NCBI RefSeq assembly: GCF_013387485.1
Contig: NZ_JABBXB010000001.1
Span: 330,001 to 394,000, forward strand
Source: Stenotrophomonas sp. SAM-B
Lineage (GTDB): Bacteria > Pseudomonadota > Gammaproteobacteria > Xanthomonadales > Xanthomonadaceae
Direction of reading: 5' to 3'
Length of the DNA stretch: 64,000 nucleotides
Below the pieces are notes generated by a model. The model made no database searches. It saw only the letters and a list, made by a program, of their open reading frames with translations, and was not told the DNA's origin. Made by a program: the position numbers and the translations under genes. Positions 1 to 9,863 of the stretch are shown here, piece after piece; the first letter of the stretch is position 1; each line of letters starts with the position of its first letter.

Positions 1-49
1 CATGTCTGGCTGCCAATTGACCGGCACTCCCTATCTGGAAGGACACGCG

Positions 50-1327
50 ATGGATACCCCCGCTGCCGTCCGCGGACAACATGTGCAAAGCAATCGCGTT
101 GCACTGGCCGTGGTCACCGCCATTTTCTTCATGTGGGGCTTCCTCACGTGCCTCAATGACATCCTGATTCCGCATCTCAAGGCGGCGTTCGCGCTGACCT
201 GGGTGCAGGCGATGCTGGTCCAGTTCACCTTCTTCGGTGCGTACTTCCTGATGTCGCTGCCCGCCGGGCGGCTGGTCGCGGCGGTGGGCTACAAGCGTGG
301 CATCGTCGCCGGGCTGGCCATTGCCGGCGTCGGCGCGCTGCTGTTCTGGCCGGCTGCGCAGGCGCATGTGTACGGCCTGTTCCTCGGTGCGCTGTTCGTG
401 TTGGCCACCGGCATCACGGTGCTGCAGGTGGCCGCCAATCCCTACGTCGCGCTGCTCGGGCCGGAACAGACCAGTTCCAGTCGGCTGACGCTTGCGCAGT
501 CGATGAATGCGCTGGGCACGACTATCGCGCCGCTGTTCGGCGGGCTGCTGATCCTCTCGGCTGCGCCGCGCACCGCTGATGAGCTGGCCTTGCTGCCGCA
601 GGCCGAGGCACTGGCCTATCGGGCCGCCGAAGCGCAGTCGGTGCAGCTGCCGTACTTCGGTCTGGCGGTCGCACTGTTCGTGCTGGCCGTGGCGATCTGG
701 ATGTTCCGCCTGCCGACGATCCCGGGCGTGGAGGACACGGCGGCCAGCGGTCGCGGCCGGCTGCGCGATGCGCTGCGGCACCGCCACCTGCGCTACGGCG
801 TGCTGGCGATCTTCTTCTACGTGGGCGCCGAAGTCTCGATCGGCAGCGTGCTGGTCAACTTCCTCTCGATGCCGGGGATCGGCGAGGGCCTGACCGAACA
901 GGAAGCCACGCGCTACGTGTCGCTGTACTGGGGCGGTGCGCTGGTCGGCCGACTGCTCGGTGCGGCGTTGCTGACCCGTCTCGACCCGCGCCGCATGCTG
1001 GGTGTGTTCGCGTTGATCGTGATGGCCCTGCTCACGGTGACGATGCTGGGCAGCGGCAACCTGGCCAAGTGGAGCGTGGTCAGCATCGGCCTGTTCAACT
1101 CGATCATGTTCCCGACCATCTTCGCACTGGCGATCGCACGGCTGGGTACGCTGACCGGGCAGGCGTCGAGCCTGCTGGTGATGGCGATTGTCGGTGGGGC
1201 GGTCATTCCCCTTGCGATGGGCTGGCTGGCCGACCACCACGGGCTGCAGCTGTCCTTCCTGCTGCCCATGCTGTGCTACGTCTTCATTGCGTTCTACGCG
1301 TGGCGTGGTTCGCGCCACGGCGGCTGA
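50..1327 (+). CDS. Sugar MFS transporter, FucP/GluP family
   Basis: Inner-membrane proton-coupled sugar importer of the FucP/GluP branch of the major facilitator superfamily (glucose, galactose or fucose class; the exact sugar cannot be read). The 425-aa protein has about 12 hydrophobic segments. The family-typical first helix FFMWGFLTCLNDILIPHLK and the VLQVAANPYVALLG segment of the N-terminal half are both visible. An in-frame ORF continues upstream to the window edge, but the ATG at 50 follows GGAAGGA at 37-43 with ideal spacing, so I start there. It converges with rho across a shared hairpin terminator. Confident of family, not of substrate. Confidence 0.88.
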   Translation: MDTPAAVRGQHVQSNRVALAVVTAIFFMWGFLTCLNDILIPHLKAAFALTWVQAMLVQFTFFGAYFLMSLPAGRLVAAVGYKRGIVAGLAIAGVGALLFWPAAQAHVYGLFLGALFVLATGITVLQVAANPYVALLGPEQTSSSRLTLAQSMNALGTTIAPLFGGLLILSAAPRTADELALLPQAEALAYRAAEAQSVQLPYFGLAVALFVLAVAIWMFRLPTIPGVEDTAASGRGRLRDALRHRHLRYGVLAIFFYVGAEVSIGSVLVNFLSMPGIGEGLTEQEATRYVSLYWGGALVGRLLGAALLTRLDPRRMLGVFALIVMALLTVTMLGSGNLAKWSVVSIGLFNSIMFPTIFALAIARLGTLTGQASSLLVMAIVGGAVIPLAMGWLADHHGLQLSFLLPMLCYVFIAFYAWRGSRHGG

Positions 1328-1402
1328 GGCAACGCGACGGCGGCTGGGTAGTCCAGCGTGCCGTTCCGTCCGGAAGATGCCGAAGTCAGGATCTCGATAC
1401 GA

Positions 1403-1429
1403 AAAAGGCCCCGCACTGCGGGGCCTTTT
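1403..1429. terminator. Bidirectional intrinsic terminator between MFS gene and rho
   Basis: A GC-rich hairpin (GGCCCCGC, short loop, GCGGGGCC) is flanked by an A-run on one side and a T-run on the other, so it can end transcription from both convergent genes. Confidence 0.85.
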
Positions 1430-1450
1430 CCTGTCCGGATGATGCGCCGA

Positions 1451-3229
1451 TCAGCGCTTCATCGAACCGAAGAACTCGTCGTTGGACTTGGTGTTCTTCA
1501 TCTTGTCGAGCAGGAATTCCATCGCAGCCATTTCATCCATCGGATGCAGCAGCTTGCGCAGGATCCAGATCTTCTGCAGCAGTTCCGGTTCGATCAGCAG
1601 ATCTTCGCGACGGGTACCCGAGCGGTTGATGTCGATCGCCGGGAACACGCGCTTTTCGGAGATGCGACGGCTCAGGTGCACTTCGCTGTTGCCGGTGCCC
1701 TTGAACTCTTCGTAGATCACCTCGTCCATCTTGCTGCCGGTATCGACCAGCGCGGTGGCGATGATGGTCAGGCTGCCGCCTTCCTCCACGTTGCGCGCGG
1801 CGCCGAAGAAGCGCTTCGGACGGTGCAGGGCGTTGGCGTCCACACCACCGGTGAGCACCTTGCCGGAGCTGGGCACCACGTTGTTGTAGGCACGCGCCAG
1901 GCGGGTGATCGAGTCGAGCAGGATCACCACGTCCTTCTTGTGCTCGACCAGGCGCTTGGCACGCTCGATCACCATTTCGGCGACCTGCACGTGACGGGCG
2001 GCCGGCTCGTCGAAGGTGGAGCTGATGACTTCGCCGCGCACGGTGCGCTGCATTTCCGTCACTTCTTCCGGGCGCTCATCGATCAGCAGGACGATCAGGT
2101 GCACGTCCGGATGATTGGTGGTGATCGCCGTCGCCACCTGCTGCATCATCATCGTCTTGCCGGCCTTGGGCTGGGAGACGATCAGCGAACGCTGACCCTT
2201 GCCCTGCGGTGCCATCAGATCGAGGATGCGGCCGGTGATGTCTTCGGACGAACCGTTGCCACGTTCCAGGGTGAAGCGCTTGCGCGGGAACAGCGGGGTC
2301 AGGTTCTCGAACAGCACCTTGTTCTTCGACGCTTCCAGCGGCTCACCATTGATGGTGTCCACGATCGACAGCGCGAAGTAACGCTCGCCGTCCTTCGGGA
2401 AGCGGATGCGGCCGGACAGATGATCGCCCGTCCGCAGGTTGAAGCGGCGGATCTGGCTGGGCGAAATGTAGGTATCGTCCGGGCCGGCCAGGTAGCTGGC
2501 TTCGGCCGCGCGCAGGAAGCCGAAGCCGTCCGGCAGGATTTCCAGCACACCGTCGGCGGCAACGCCGTCGCCATGGCGGGTCAGCACCTTGAGCAGGGCG
2601 AAGATCACGTCCTGCTTGCGGGCGCGGGCGACGCCTTCGGAAATCTGCAGCTGCTCGGCGATTTCCAGCAGCTTCTGCGCCGGCATGCGCTTGAGGTCGC
2701 TCAGCGAGTAGACCGGGAAGCCTTCGGGCACGTTGGCCTGCTGGCTGCGCACGAACGGCTGCTGTTCACCGTTGTCCTGCGGCATGCCATCGTCGTTGTA
2801 GCGATCGCCACCGCGGTTGCGGTCGCGGCGATTGCGGAAACGATCGCGGCGGTTGCCCTGGCCTTGACCTTGACCTTGACCCTGGTTCTGACCCTGCTGG
2901 TACGGGTTCTGCCCGCCCTGCGGGTTCTGGTTGCGGCCGTTCTGGTTGCGCTGGCCACCGTCGCCGGTGTCCTGCTGACCACCGCCCTGCGAGGGCGATG
3001 CGTCGCCACCGGCAGAAGCCGCCGGTGCCGATGCCTGCGGAGCTGCCGAAGAAGCGGCAGCCGGCGCCGGCGCGTCAGACGCGGCAGCCAGAGGCAGAGC
3101 GGGTTGTGAGGGGGGGGAACCTGCGTCGGCACCGGTGTTGGCGGCGGCCTTGGCGACGCGCGGCTTGCGCACGCGCTTCTCGGCGGGCGCGTCGGCGCTC
3201 CCGGGTTCGGAAGTAGTGATATCGGACAA
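1451..3229 (-). CDS. rho: Transcription termination factor Rho with long N-terminal extension
   Basis: Hexameric RNA-dependent ATPase/translocase that ends Rho-dependent transcription. The 592-aa protein is about 170 aa longer than E. coli Rho (419 aa). Residues 1-80 are Ala/Pro-rich, 81-126 are Gln/Asn/Gly-rich ending in a Gly-Gln repeat, and 127-145 are Arg-rich. The usual Rho N domain begins near 173 ([20 protein letters not shown]). The RNA-binding fold (DGFGFLRA), Walker A (QPKAGKT) and Walker B ([14 protein letters not shown]) follow. The gene is single, downstream of trxA on the same strand, as is usual in Xanthomonadaceae. The extension is unusual in composition, but the catalytic core looks complete. 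Confidence 0.97.
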   Translation of the reverse strand: MSDITTSEPGSADAPAEKRVRKPRVAKAAANTGADAGSPPSQPALPLAAASDAPAPAAASSAAPQASAPAASAGGDASPSQGGGQQDTGDGGQRNQNGRNQNPQGGQNPYQQGQNQGQGQGQGQGNRRDRFRNRRDRNRGGDRYNDDGMPQDNGEQQPFVRSQQANVPEGFPVYSLSDLKRMPAQKLLEIAEQLQISEGVARARKQDVIFALLKVLTRHGDGVAADGVLEILPDGFGFLRAAEASYLAGPDDTYISPSQIRRFNLRTGDHLSGRIRFPKDGERYFALSIVDTINGEPLEASKNKVLFENLTPLFPRKRFTLERGNGSSEDITGRILDLMAPQGKGQRSLIVSQPKAGKTMMMQQVATAITTNHPDVHLIVLLIDERPEEVTEMQRTVRGEVISSTFDEPAARHVQVAEMVIERAKRLVEHKKDVVILLDSITRLARAYNNVVPSSGKVLTGGVDANALHRPKRFFGAARNVEEGGSLTIIATALVDTGSKMDEVIYEEFKGTGNSEVHLSRRISEKRVFPAIDINRSGTRREDLLIEPELLQKIWILRKLLHPMDEMAAMEFLLDKMKNTKSNDEFFGSMKR

Positions 3230-3450
3230 GTGCTGGATTCCTCGCTAGAAGGTGCGAGCGCCCGGCAGGGCGGCGAACGTTGGGAAAGGATCTGGAAGGA
3301 AACTGCGTCCAGAAGATGCGGCGCGCGAATGCGGCCGGATATGCCGACACTAACACCGGCTCGCGGCGGCGCGCAAGCCGGGTGGGGCAGGGTCATTCAT
3401 GCGGGCGACGGGCCCGCGTGGCAGCCGGACGGGCCGGCTGCCTGCTGCGA

Positions 3451-3780
3451 TCAGGCCAGAGCCTTGTCGAGCATGCCGGCCAGCTGGGCCTTGCCGACGG
3501 CACCGATCTGCTGGGCCTGGACTTCGCCGTCCTTGAACACCAGCAGCATCGGGATCGAGCGCACGTGGTACTTGGCGGCCAGTTCGCGCTGTTCGTCGAC
3601 GTTGACCTTGGCGATCTTGGCGCGGCCGTTGTAGGCGTCGGCCAGTTCGTCCAGCGCCGGGGCGATCATCTTGCAGGGACCACACCATTCGGCCCAGAAA
3701 TCGACCAGCACCGGTTCCTTGGAATCCAGTACTGCGCTTTGGAAGTCAGCGGTGCTGACGTGTACAACCTTGTCGCTCAT
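3451..3780 (-). CDS. trxA: Thioredoxin 1
   Basis: Cytosolic disulfide reductase, 109 aa, the standard length. The active site WAEWCGPCK sits near residue 30, and the cis-proline region ([10 protein letters not shown]) and C-terminal GAVGKAQL motif are intact. The reading frame extends further upstream with a GTG, but MSDKVVHV matches the normal thioredoxin N-terminus, so I start at 3780. It lies upstream of rho on the same strand with a 221-bp gap, and divergent from rhlB across a long intergenic region. Confidence 0.96.
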   Translation of the reverse strand: MSDKVVHVSTADFQSAVLDSKEPVLVDFWAEWCGPCKMIAPALDELADAYNGRAKIAKVNVDEQRELAAKYHVRSIPMLLVFKDGEVQAQQIGAVGKAQLAGMLDKALA

Positions 3781-4340
3781 CTTGGTTTCTCGTCTGGTAA
3801 TGCACCCGGCAGGGCCGGAGGAAGTTGAAGTTGGGCAACGCCACCCGGGCGTCACCCGCGTCTGGTGCCTCGTGGCCGCGGGCGGCCAGCGGTGCGTTCG
3901 GCGGATGCCTGGACGCTCACGGGGCGCAGTGTACCGCTATCGCCGTGACCGGACAGACGCTGGTTGGAAAGAAGCATCCCGTGATCGCCTACCTTCAGTG
4001 TCGCGACGATCCCCTTCGATATGCGGGGGCCTGGACCCCGGTTCCACCCCCGTCAGCGGGGCCGTTCAACCGGCGTCAGGCCCGGTGAATGCGGGGTGCA
4101 GATCACTGCCGGGGCGCTGGACCGTCCTGCAACGGCGCGCCGGGCGGGCATTCTCATCAGGTTGTGCGACGAACTATCCCGGTTTGGCGCCGACATTGCG
4201 CTAAACTGGGGCATTGTGCGGCGCCCTGGACCTGGAGTCCGGCCCCGCCAATCCCGGCGCAGGGGCCGTTTGCGACGGTGCCCCCCAAGATTGCAAGCCA
4301 CCCCGCACCTCTGCCGGGATGGCCTTACCAAGACGGACTC
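3781..4340. other. Gene-free divergent region between trxA and rhlB
   Basis: These 560 bases separate divergent trxA and rhlB. Short open frames cross it on both strands, but none has a credible start, composition or recognisable product. It must carry both promoters and probably a long rhlB leader. I see no promoter hexamer pair good enough to call, no perfect long inverted repeat and no REP element. The stretch near 4025-4070 is C/G-homopolymer rich. Confidence 0.5.
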
Positions 4341-6062
4341 ATGAGCGACAAACCGCTGACCGATTTGACCTTCTCCACTTTCGACCTGCATCCGGCGCTC
4401 CAATCCGGGCTTGAAAGTGCTGGTTTCACCCGCTGCACCCCGATCCAGGCGCTGACCCTGCCGGTGGCACTGCCCGGTGGCGACGTCGCCGGCCAGGCCC
4501 AGACCGGTACCGGCAAGACCCTGGCGTTCCTGGTCGCGGTCGTGAACCGCCTGCTGACCCGCCCGGCGCTGGCCGACCGCAAGCCGGAAGATCCGCGCGC
4601 GCTGATCCTGGCCCCGACCCGTGAGCTGGCCATCCAGATCCACAAGGACGCGGTGAAGTTCGGTTCCGACCTCGGCCTGCGCTTCGCGCTGGTCTACGGT
4701 GGCGTGGACTACGACAAGCAGCGCGAGATCCTGCAGCAGGGCGTGGACGTGATCATCGCCACCCCGGGCCGCCTGATCGACTACGTCAAGCAGCACAAGG
4801 TGGTCTCGCTGCACGCCTGCGAAATCTGCGTGCTCGACGAAGCCGACCGCATGTTCGACCTGGGCTTCATCAAGGACATCCGCTTCCTGCTGCGCCGCAT
4901 GCCCGAGCGCAGCACGCGCCAGACGCTGCTGTTCAGCGCCACGCTCAGCCATCGCGTGCTGGAGCTGGCCTACGAGCACATGAACGAGCCGCAGAAGCTG
5001 GTGGTGGAGAGCGAATCGATCACCGCCGCCCGCGTCCGCCAGCGCATCTACTTCCCGGCCGACGAAGAGAAGATCCCGCTGCTGCTGGGCCTGCTCTCGC
5101 GCAGCGAAGGCGCCCGCACGATGGTGTTCGTCAACACCAAGGTGTTCGTCGAGCGCGTCGCGCGTTCGCTGGAAAAGGCCGGCTATCGCGTCGGCGTGCT
5201 GTCCGGCGACGTGCCGCAGAAGAAGCGTGAGAGCCTGCTCAACCGCTTCCAGAAGGGCCAGCTGGAAATCCTGGTGGCCACCGATGTCGCCGCCCGCGGC
5301 CTGCACATCGATGGCATCAAGTACGTCTACAACTACGATCTGCCGTTCGATGCGGAAGACTACGTGCACCGCATCGGCCGCACCGCGCGCCTGGGCGAAG
5401 AGGGCGATGCGATCAGCTTCGCCTGCGAGCGCTATGCGATGGGCCTGCCGGACATCGAGGCCTACATCGAACAGAAGATCCCGGTCGAGCCGGTCACCAG
5501 CGAGATCCTGACCCCGATCCCGCGCGCGCCGCGCGCTCCGCTGCCGGAAGGCGAGGGCGATGCCGAGGGCGACGAGAATGAGAGCGTCGGCCAGATCTTC
5601 CGCGAAGCACGCGAAGCGCGTGCCGCCGAAGAGCAGCGCCGTGGCGGTGGCAGCAGCAGCCGTGGCGGCAAGCCGTCCGGTGGACGCGGCGAGCGCCGCG
5701 CCCCGGGTGAGCGCAGTGCCGATGGCAAGCCCCGCCGCGAGCGCAAGCCGCGCGTGGAAGGCGAGCAGCCGGTCGCCGCCGTCGATGCGGTCGATGCCGA
5801 GGCCAAGCCGCAGCTCGCGCCGACCGCCGCCCCGTCTGCCGAAGGCAGCCCGGCGGTGGAAGGTGAGCGCGCGCCGCGCAAGCGTCGTCGTCGTCGCCAC
5901 GGCCGTCCGGTCGAGGGTGCCGAAGGCGCGGCAGCGACCGGCCCGGTGACCCCGGTGCAGGTGACCGCCAAGCCGATGCGCGGCACGCCGGCCGCCGACC
6001 CGGGCGCCTCGTTCCTGACCCGCCTGGGCCGCAAGATCCGCCGGATGCTGTCCGGTTCGTAA
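4341..6062 (+). CDS. rhlB: DEAD-box ATP-dependent RNA helicase RhlB, extended C-terminus
   Basis: RNA-unwinding helicase that in gammaproteobacteria works with the RNase E degradosome. The 573-aa protein carries the Q motif (GFTRCTPIQ), motif I AQTGTGKT, motif [11 protein letters not shown], motif III SATLS and motif [10 protein letters not shown] within residues 1-390. Residues 390-573 are a low-complexity tail: acidic, then Gly/Arg/Ser-rich, then a polybasic stretch and a basic C-terminus. E. coli RhlB is 421 aa. The ATG at 4341 gives the conserved start [11 protein letters not shown]; the frame opens 252 nt further upstream, but that part looks non-coding. Confidence 0.95.
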   Translation: MSDKPLTDLTFSTFDLHPALQSGLESAGFTRCTPIQALTLPVALPGGDVAGQAQTGTGKTLAFLVAVVNRLLTRPALADRKPEDPRALILAPTRELAIQIHKDAVKFGSDLGLRFALVYGGVDYDKQREILQQGVDVIIATPGRLIDYVKQHKVVSLHACEICVLDEADRMFDLGFIKDIRFLLRRMPERSTRQTLLFSATLSHRVLELAYEHMNEPQKLVVESESITAARVRQRIYFPADEEKIPLLLGLLSRSEGARTMVFVNTKVFVERVARSLEKAGYRVGVLSGDVPQKKRESLLNRFQKGQLEILVATDVAARGLHIDGIKYVYNYDLPFDAEDYVHRIGRTARLGEEGDAISFACERYAMGLPDIEAYIEQKIPVEPVTSEILTPIPRAPRAPLPEGEGDAEGDENESVGQIFREAREARAAEEQRRGGGSSSRGGKPSGGRGERRAPGERSADGKPRRERKPRVEGEQPVAAVDAVDAEAKPQLAPTAAPSAEGSPAVEGERAPRKRRRRRHGRPVEGAEGAAATGPVTPVQVTAKPMRGTPAADPGASFLTRLGRKIRRMLSGS

Positions 6063-6100
6063 GACCGGACGCGCGACCCGCGATGCCTGGGGGGTGTAGC

Positions 6101-6117
6101 CCCCTTGGTAAGGGGGC
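6101..6117. terminator. GC hairpin downstream of rhlB
   Basis: CCCCCTT-GGT-AAGGGGG is a perfect 7-bp stem 40 nt after the rhlB stop. It lacks a T-run and may be part of a dispersed repeat rather than a simple terminator. Confidence 0.4.
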
Positions 6118-6157
6118 GGTCGCGAAGCGACGGGGGATCGGGTGCTGATGAGAGGGG

Positions 6158-6184
6158 CCCACGGTTTGCGCAGCGAACCGTGGG
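6158..6184. repeat. Inverted repeat downstream of rhlB
   Basis: CCCACGGTT and AACCGTGGG form a perfect 9-bp stem with a 9-nt loop. With the hairpin at 6101 it makes up a structured spacer between rhlB and ftsE. Confidence 0.45.
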
Positions 6185-6210
6185 GCGACAGCGCGAATGC
6201 GATGGCGCTT

Positions 6211-6235
6211 CCCCCGGCCAACGGTCGGCACCTAC
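6211..6235 (-). repeat. Decayed SMAG/REP-like palindrome upstream of ftsE
   Basis: On the minus strand it reads GTAG, then a CCGACC-GTT-GGCCGG stem with one mismatch. The GTAG plus short GC stem resembles the Stenotrophomonas SMAG class; two better copies lie at 28.5 kb. Confidence 0.45.
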
Positions 6236-6286
6236 CGTCTGACACCCCACCTCCACGCCGCCACCCTCGTCCTGCATAATCAGGGG

Positions 6287-6973
6287 ATGAGCGTCCTGCG
6301 TTTTGACAATGTCAGCAAACAATATGCCGGCGGCCACCAGGCACTGGTGGACGTCAGCTTCGATGTCGCCCCCGGGGAAATGCTGTTCGTCACCGGTCAC
6401 TCCGGTGCGGGCAAGAGCACCCTGCTCAAGTTGATCCATCTCGACGAGCGGCCCAGCCGCGGCGCGGTGATCTTCGATGAGCGCAACCTGCTGAAGGTGC
6501 GCGGCGGCAGCATTCCGCGGCATCGGCGCGAGGTCGGTGCGGTCTACCAGGACCACCGCCTGCTGATGGACCGCAGCATCGCCGAGAACGTCGCCCTGCC
6601 GTTGATCCTGCGCGGCACCCGCCGCAACGAGATCGGCAAGCGCGTGCGCTCGGTGCTCGAGCGCATGGGCCTGGGCCACCGCGAGAAGGCGCTGCCCTCG
6701 CAGTTGTCGGCCGGTGAGCAGCAGCGCGTCGGCATCGCCCGTGCGATTGTCGGCGAGCCCAAGCTGCTGGTCGCCGACGAACCGACCGGCAATCTCGATC
6801 CCACACTGGCGGCGGAGATCATGGCCTTGTTCGCCGAGCTGCCCGACCGTGGCACCAGCGTACTGGTGGTCAGCCACGATCTGGCCCTGCTGCGACGCAT
6901 GCGCAAGCGCGTGCTGATCCTGGACCACGGCCGCCTGGTCGATGACATCTCGCCGCAGGACCTGGCCGAATGA
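6287..6973 (+). CDS. ftsE: Cell division ATP-binding protein FtsE
   Basis: ATPase of the FtsEX complex, which couples septal Z-ring assembly to peptidoglycan hydrolase activation. The 228-aa protein has Walker A GHSGAGKST, a signature loop LSAGEQQRVGIARA (Ala in place of the second Gly), Walker B LLVADEPTGNLD and the switch His in VVSHD. The start MSVLRFDNVSKQY is the normal FtsE beginning; an in-frame extension upstream runs through the REP-like spacer and is not coding. The stop overlaps the ftsX start by ATGA, so the pair is translationally coupled. Confidence 0.95.
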   Translation: MSVLRFDNVSKQYAGGHQALVDVSFDVAPGEMLFVTGHSGAGKSTLLKLIHLDERPSRGAVIFDERNLLKVRGGSIPRHRREVGAVYQDHRLLMDRSIAENVALPLILRGTRRNEIGKRVRSVLERMGLGHREKALPSQLSAGEQQRVGIARAIVGEPKLLVADEPTGNLDPTLAAEIMALFAELPDRGTSVLVVSHDLALLRRMRKRVLILDHGRLVDDISPQDLAE

Positions 6974-7920
6974 ACGCACCGGTGACCAAAGAAACCGCCG
7001 CGCCCTCACGCCTGGGCGTGTGGCTGCACCATCACGGCCACAGCGTGGTCTTCAGCCTCGGCCGCGCGTGGCGCAAGCCGTGGGCGACGCTGCTCACGGT
7101 GATGGTCATGGCGCTGGCGCTGGCCCTGCCGCTGGGCCTGTCGATCGCGCTGGACAACCTCAAGCACTTCGCCGGCAGCGTGCAGCAGTCGCGCGACATC
7201 AATCTCTTCCTGAAGACCGACGCCGGTGCCGATGCGGCCCGCCAGGTGGCCGAGACCCTGCGCGGTCGCGCCGACGTGGCCAACGTCACCGTGCAGACGC
7301 CGGAGCAGGGGCTGGCCGAGCTGCGCGAGAGCGCCGGGCTCGGCGAAGCCATCGATGCACTGCATGACAATCCGCTGCCGACCCTGCTGATCGTGACCCC
7401 GGGCGAGGGCACCGATGACGCGCGCCTGGCGCAGTCGCTGGAGGGCCTGCCGCAGGCCGACCTGGTCCAGCACGATGCGCTGTGGCGCAAGCGCCTGGAT
7501 GGCTGGCTCGGCTTCGGCACGCGCCTGGTGCAGGTGCTGTCGGTCCTGCTCGGCCTTGGTGCCGCGCTGGTGGTGGGCAATACGGTGCGGCTGGACATCC
7601 AGGCCCGCCGCGATGAGATCGGCGTGCTGCAGCTGCTCGGCGCCAGCGATGGCTTCATCCGTCGGCCCTTCCTGTATCTGGGCGCGTGGTACGGCCTGGG
7701 CGCCGGCGCGGTCGCTTTGGCATTGATCGGTGCGGCCGGGTTGGCCCTGCGCCCACCGCTGGCCGCGCTGTCGCAGAGTTATGGCAGTCCGTTCGTGCTG
7801 CATGGTCTGGATCTGCTGCATTCCTCGTTCGTGCTGCTCGGCACCGTGGTGCTGGGCTGGCTGGGCGCCTGGCTGGTGACGGGGCATTTCCTGCGCCAGA
7901 CCCGTCCGACCGAAACCTGA
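6970..7920 (+). CDS. ftsX: Cell division permease FtsX
   Basis: Integral inner-membrane partner of FtsE, 316 aa. Visible order: a cytoplasmic N-terminus, TM1 near 40-60 (LLTVMVMALALALPLGL), a periplasmic loop of about 115 aa, then three TM segments near 183-203, 235-260 and 285-310. The RRDEIGVLQLLGASDGFIRRP segment is the FtsX-type coupling region after TM2. It begins inside the ftsE stop codon. Length and topology are normal. Confidence 0.95.
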   Translation: MNAPVTKETAAPSRLGVWLHHHGHSVVFSLGRAWRKPWATLLTVMVMALALALPLGLSIALDNLKHFAGSVQQSRDINLFLKTDAGADAARQVAETLRGRADVANVTVQTPEQGLAELRESAGLGEAIDALHDNPLPTLLIVTPGEGTDDARLAQSLEGLPQADLVQHDALWRKRLDGWLGFGTRLVQVLSVLLGLGAALVVGNTVRLDIQARRDEIGVLQLLGASDGFIRRPFLYLGAWYGLGAGAVALALIGAAGLALRPPLAALSQSYGSPFVLHGLDLLHSSFVLLGTVVLGWLGAWLVTGHFLRQTRPTET

Positions 7921-7927
7921 GGCCCGC

Positions 7928-8770
7928 ATGCGTCCGCAAGCCCTCAAGCACCTCGCCGACGACGCACCGCGCGTGATGGTCGTCGACGGCTCCAGGCTGG
8001 TCCGCAAGTTGATTGCCGATGTGCTGCAACGCGAACTGCCGGCGGTGGAGGTGGTGGGTTGCGCGAGCATCGCCGAGGCGCGTGCGGCGCTGGACGCCGG
8101 GCCCGTCAGTCTGGTCACCACCTCGCTCACCCTGAGCGATGGCGACGGGCTGGACCTGGCGCGCATCGTGCGTGACGCGGCGGGCCAGGCCTACGTGCCG
8201 GTGATCGTGGTGTCCGGCGACGCGCAGCAGCATCTGGAGCAGCGCCGCTTCACCGAGTACGTCACCGATTATTTCGACAAGGCGCTCGGGCACGAAGCAC
8301 TGGCCACCTTCATCCGTGGCTATGTGCAGCCGGAGACGATTCCCGGCGCGACCATCCTCTACGTCGAAGACAGCCGCGTCGTCGCCGAAGCGACCAAGCG
8401 CATGCTCGAACGGCAGGGTTTGAACGTGCTGCATGTGTTGACCGCCGAAGATGCCTTCGCGCTGCTCACGGCCGAGTCGCTCGGCCGCAGCAGCCACCGC
8501 ATCGACCTGGTACTCACCGATGTCACGCTCAAGGGCGAACTCAGTGGCCGTGATGTGGTGCAGCGCGTACGCGTGGATTTCGGCTACGGCAAGCGCCGCC
8601 TGCCGGTGCTGGTGATGACCGGTGACGGCAACCCGCACAATCAATCCGGCCTGCTCCAGGCCGGTGCCAACGATCTGGTGCAGAAACCGATCGAAGAGCG
8701 GCTGCTCATCACCAAGGTGCTGTTCCAGCTGCGCCTGTCCCGCCTCAACGACAAGCCTGTAGTGCGATGA
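7928..8770 (+). CDS. Response regulator with two receiver domains, first one degenerate
   Basis: A 280-aa protein made only of two tandem receiver domains with no output domain. Domain 1 (about 14-130) keeps the Thr/Ser and Lys positions (VIVVSGD, DKALG), but the phosphoacceptor Asp position reads Ser in [14 protein letters not shown]. Domain 2 (about 145-275) keeps the acidic patch (YVEDS), the phosphoacceptor in [16 protein letters not shown] and QKPI. It begins 8 nt after ftsX and its stop overlaps the ung start. It may act as a stand-alone signalling adaptor; partner kinase and target are unknown. Confidence 0.85.
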   Translation: MRPQALKHLADDAPRVMVVDGSRLVRKLIADVLQRELPAVEVVGCASIAEARAALDAGPVSLVTTSLTLSDGDGLDLARIVRDAAGQAYVPVIVVSGDAQQHLEQRRFTEYVTDYFDKALGHEALATFIRGYVQPETIPGATILYVEDSRVVAEATKRMLERQGLNVLHVLTAEDAFALLTAESLGRSSHRIDLVLTDVTLKGELSGRDVVQRVRVDFGYGKRRLPVLVMTGDGNPHNQSGLLQAGANDLVQKPIEERLLITKVLFQLRLSRLNDKPVVR

Positions 8771-9486
8771 ATGACGATGTAGTGCCCAGCATCCAGCTCG
8801 AACCGAGCTGGAAGACGCGTATCGGTGATTACCTGCTGCGCCCGGACATGCGCGAACTCTCCGCGTTCCTGCGCCAGCGCAAGGCGGCCGGGGCGCAGGT
8901 GTTCCCGCCCGGCCCGCAGATCTTCGCCGCGTTCGATGCCACGCCCTTCGACCAGGTCAAGGTGGTCATCCTCGGCCAGGACCCGTATCACGGGCAGGGC
9001 CAGGCGCACGGCCTGAGTTTCTCGGTGATGCCGGGCGTACCGGTGCCGCCATCGCTGCTGAACATCTACAAGGAGATCGAGGCCGATCTGGGCATTCCGC
9101 GCCCCGACCATGGTTGCCTGCTGCCGTGGGCGCATCGTGGCGTGCTGCTGCTCAACGCGGTGCTGACCGTGGAAGCGGGCAACGCCGGCTCGCATCAGCG
9201 TCGCGGCTGGGAAGGCTTCACCGATCACGTCGTGGACACCCTGAACCGCGAGCGCGAAGGCCTGGTGTTCCTGCTGTGGGGCAGCTATGCGCAGCAGAAA
9301 GGCAAGGTCATCGATACCGGTCGGCATCGCGTGCTCAAGGCGCCGCATCCTTCGCCGCTGTCGGCGCATCGCGGTTTCCTGGGCTGCCGCCATTTCTCGA
9401 TGACCAACGAGTACCTGCAGCGCCGCGGCCACGACCGCATCGACTGGTCGCTGCCGCCGCGCGCCGCGCTGGAGTCCGCGGGCTGA
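8767..9486 (+). CDS. ung: Uracil-DNA glycosylase, family 1
   Basis: Removes uracil from DNA to start base-excision repair. The 239-aa protein has the catalytic water-activating motif [18 protein letters not shown] and the DNA-intercalation loop [29 protein letters not shown] is also family-typical. Translationally coupled to the preceding response regulator through ATGA, which is not an obvious functional pairing. Confidence 0.97.
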   Translation: MNDDVVPSIQLEPSWKTRIGDYLLRPDMRELSAFLRQRKAAGAQVFPPGPQIFAAFDATPFDQVKVVILGQDPYHGQGQAHGLSFSVMPGVPVPPSLLNIYKEIEADLGIPRPDHGCLLPWAHRGVLLLNAVLTVEAGNAGSHQRRGWEGFTDHVVDTLNREREGLVFLLWGSYAQQKGKVIDTGRHRVLKAPHPSPLSAHRGFLGCRHFSMTNEYLQRRGHDRIDWSLPPRAALESAG

Positions 9487-9503
9487 TCACCCGCGGCCGT
9501 CCG

Positions 9504-9863
9504 CTACACGGCCAGCATCTCGATGATCGATTGCGCGACCTGCCGCTTGCGCGGTGGCAGCCGCCGCAGCAGCGACAGAATGTTGCCTTCCAGGTCATCG
9601 CGCACGTAGTCCTGTGCGGGCGCGGTCATCGTGAGTTCCTCCCCGCTGGCCTTGCACACCCCGCGGCCGGTGGCCAACCACTCGAAGCGCACCCGCGTAC
9701 TGATGGCGATATGTGCCAGATGCGACACACTTGGATGGGTGCCCCCACGCCGTTCCCACTGCGCCACCGCGCTGCGCTTGACCCCGGTTTCCACCGCCAA
9801 CTGCGTTTGTGACATCCCTGCGCTGGTGCGTGCTGCGCGAATTCGATCCGACATCGCCAACAT
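9504..9863 (-). CDS. XRE-family helix-turn-helix regulator
   Basis: A 119-aa DNA-binding protein. Residues 5-60 form an XRE/Cro-type HTH (IRAARTSAGMSQTQLAVETG followed by VKRSAVAQWERRG). The C-terminal half ends in a basic helix (RRLPPRKRQVAQSIIEML) and may mediate oligomerisation. The first ATG follows AAAGGGGAA at good spacing, so I prefer it over the internal Met at 9854. It converges with ung and diverges from the giant surface locus, so control of that locus or of itself is possible but unproven. Confidence 0.8.
   Translation of the reverse strand: MLAMSDRIRAARTSAGMSQTQLAVETGVKRSAVAQWERRGGTHPSVSHLAHIAISTRVRFEWLATGRGVCKASGEELTMTAPAQDYVRDDLEGNILSLLRRLPPRKRQVAQSIIEMLAV

Noticed and set aside
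1358..3109. A 583-codon plus-strand frame over rho
   Set aside because: Antisense shadow of rho, crossing the terminator; composition is His/Val/Gly-rich and unlike any protein.
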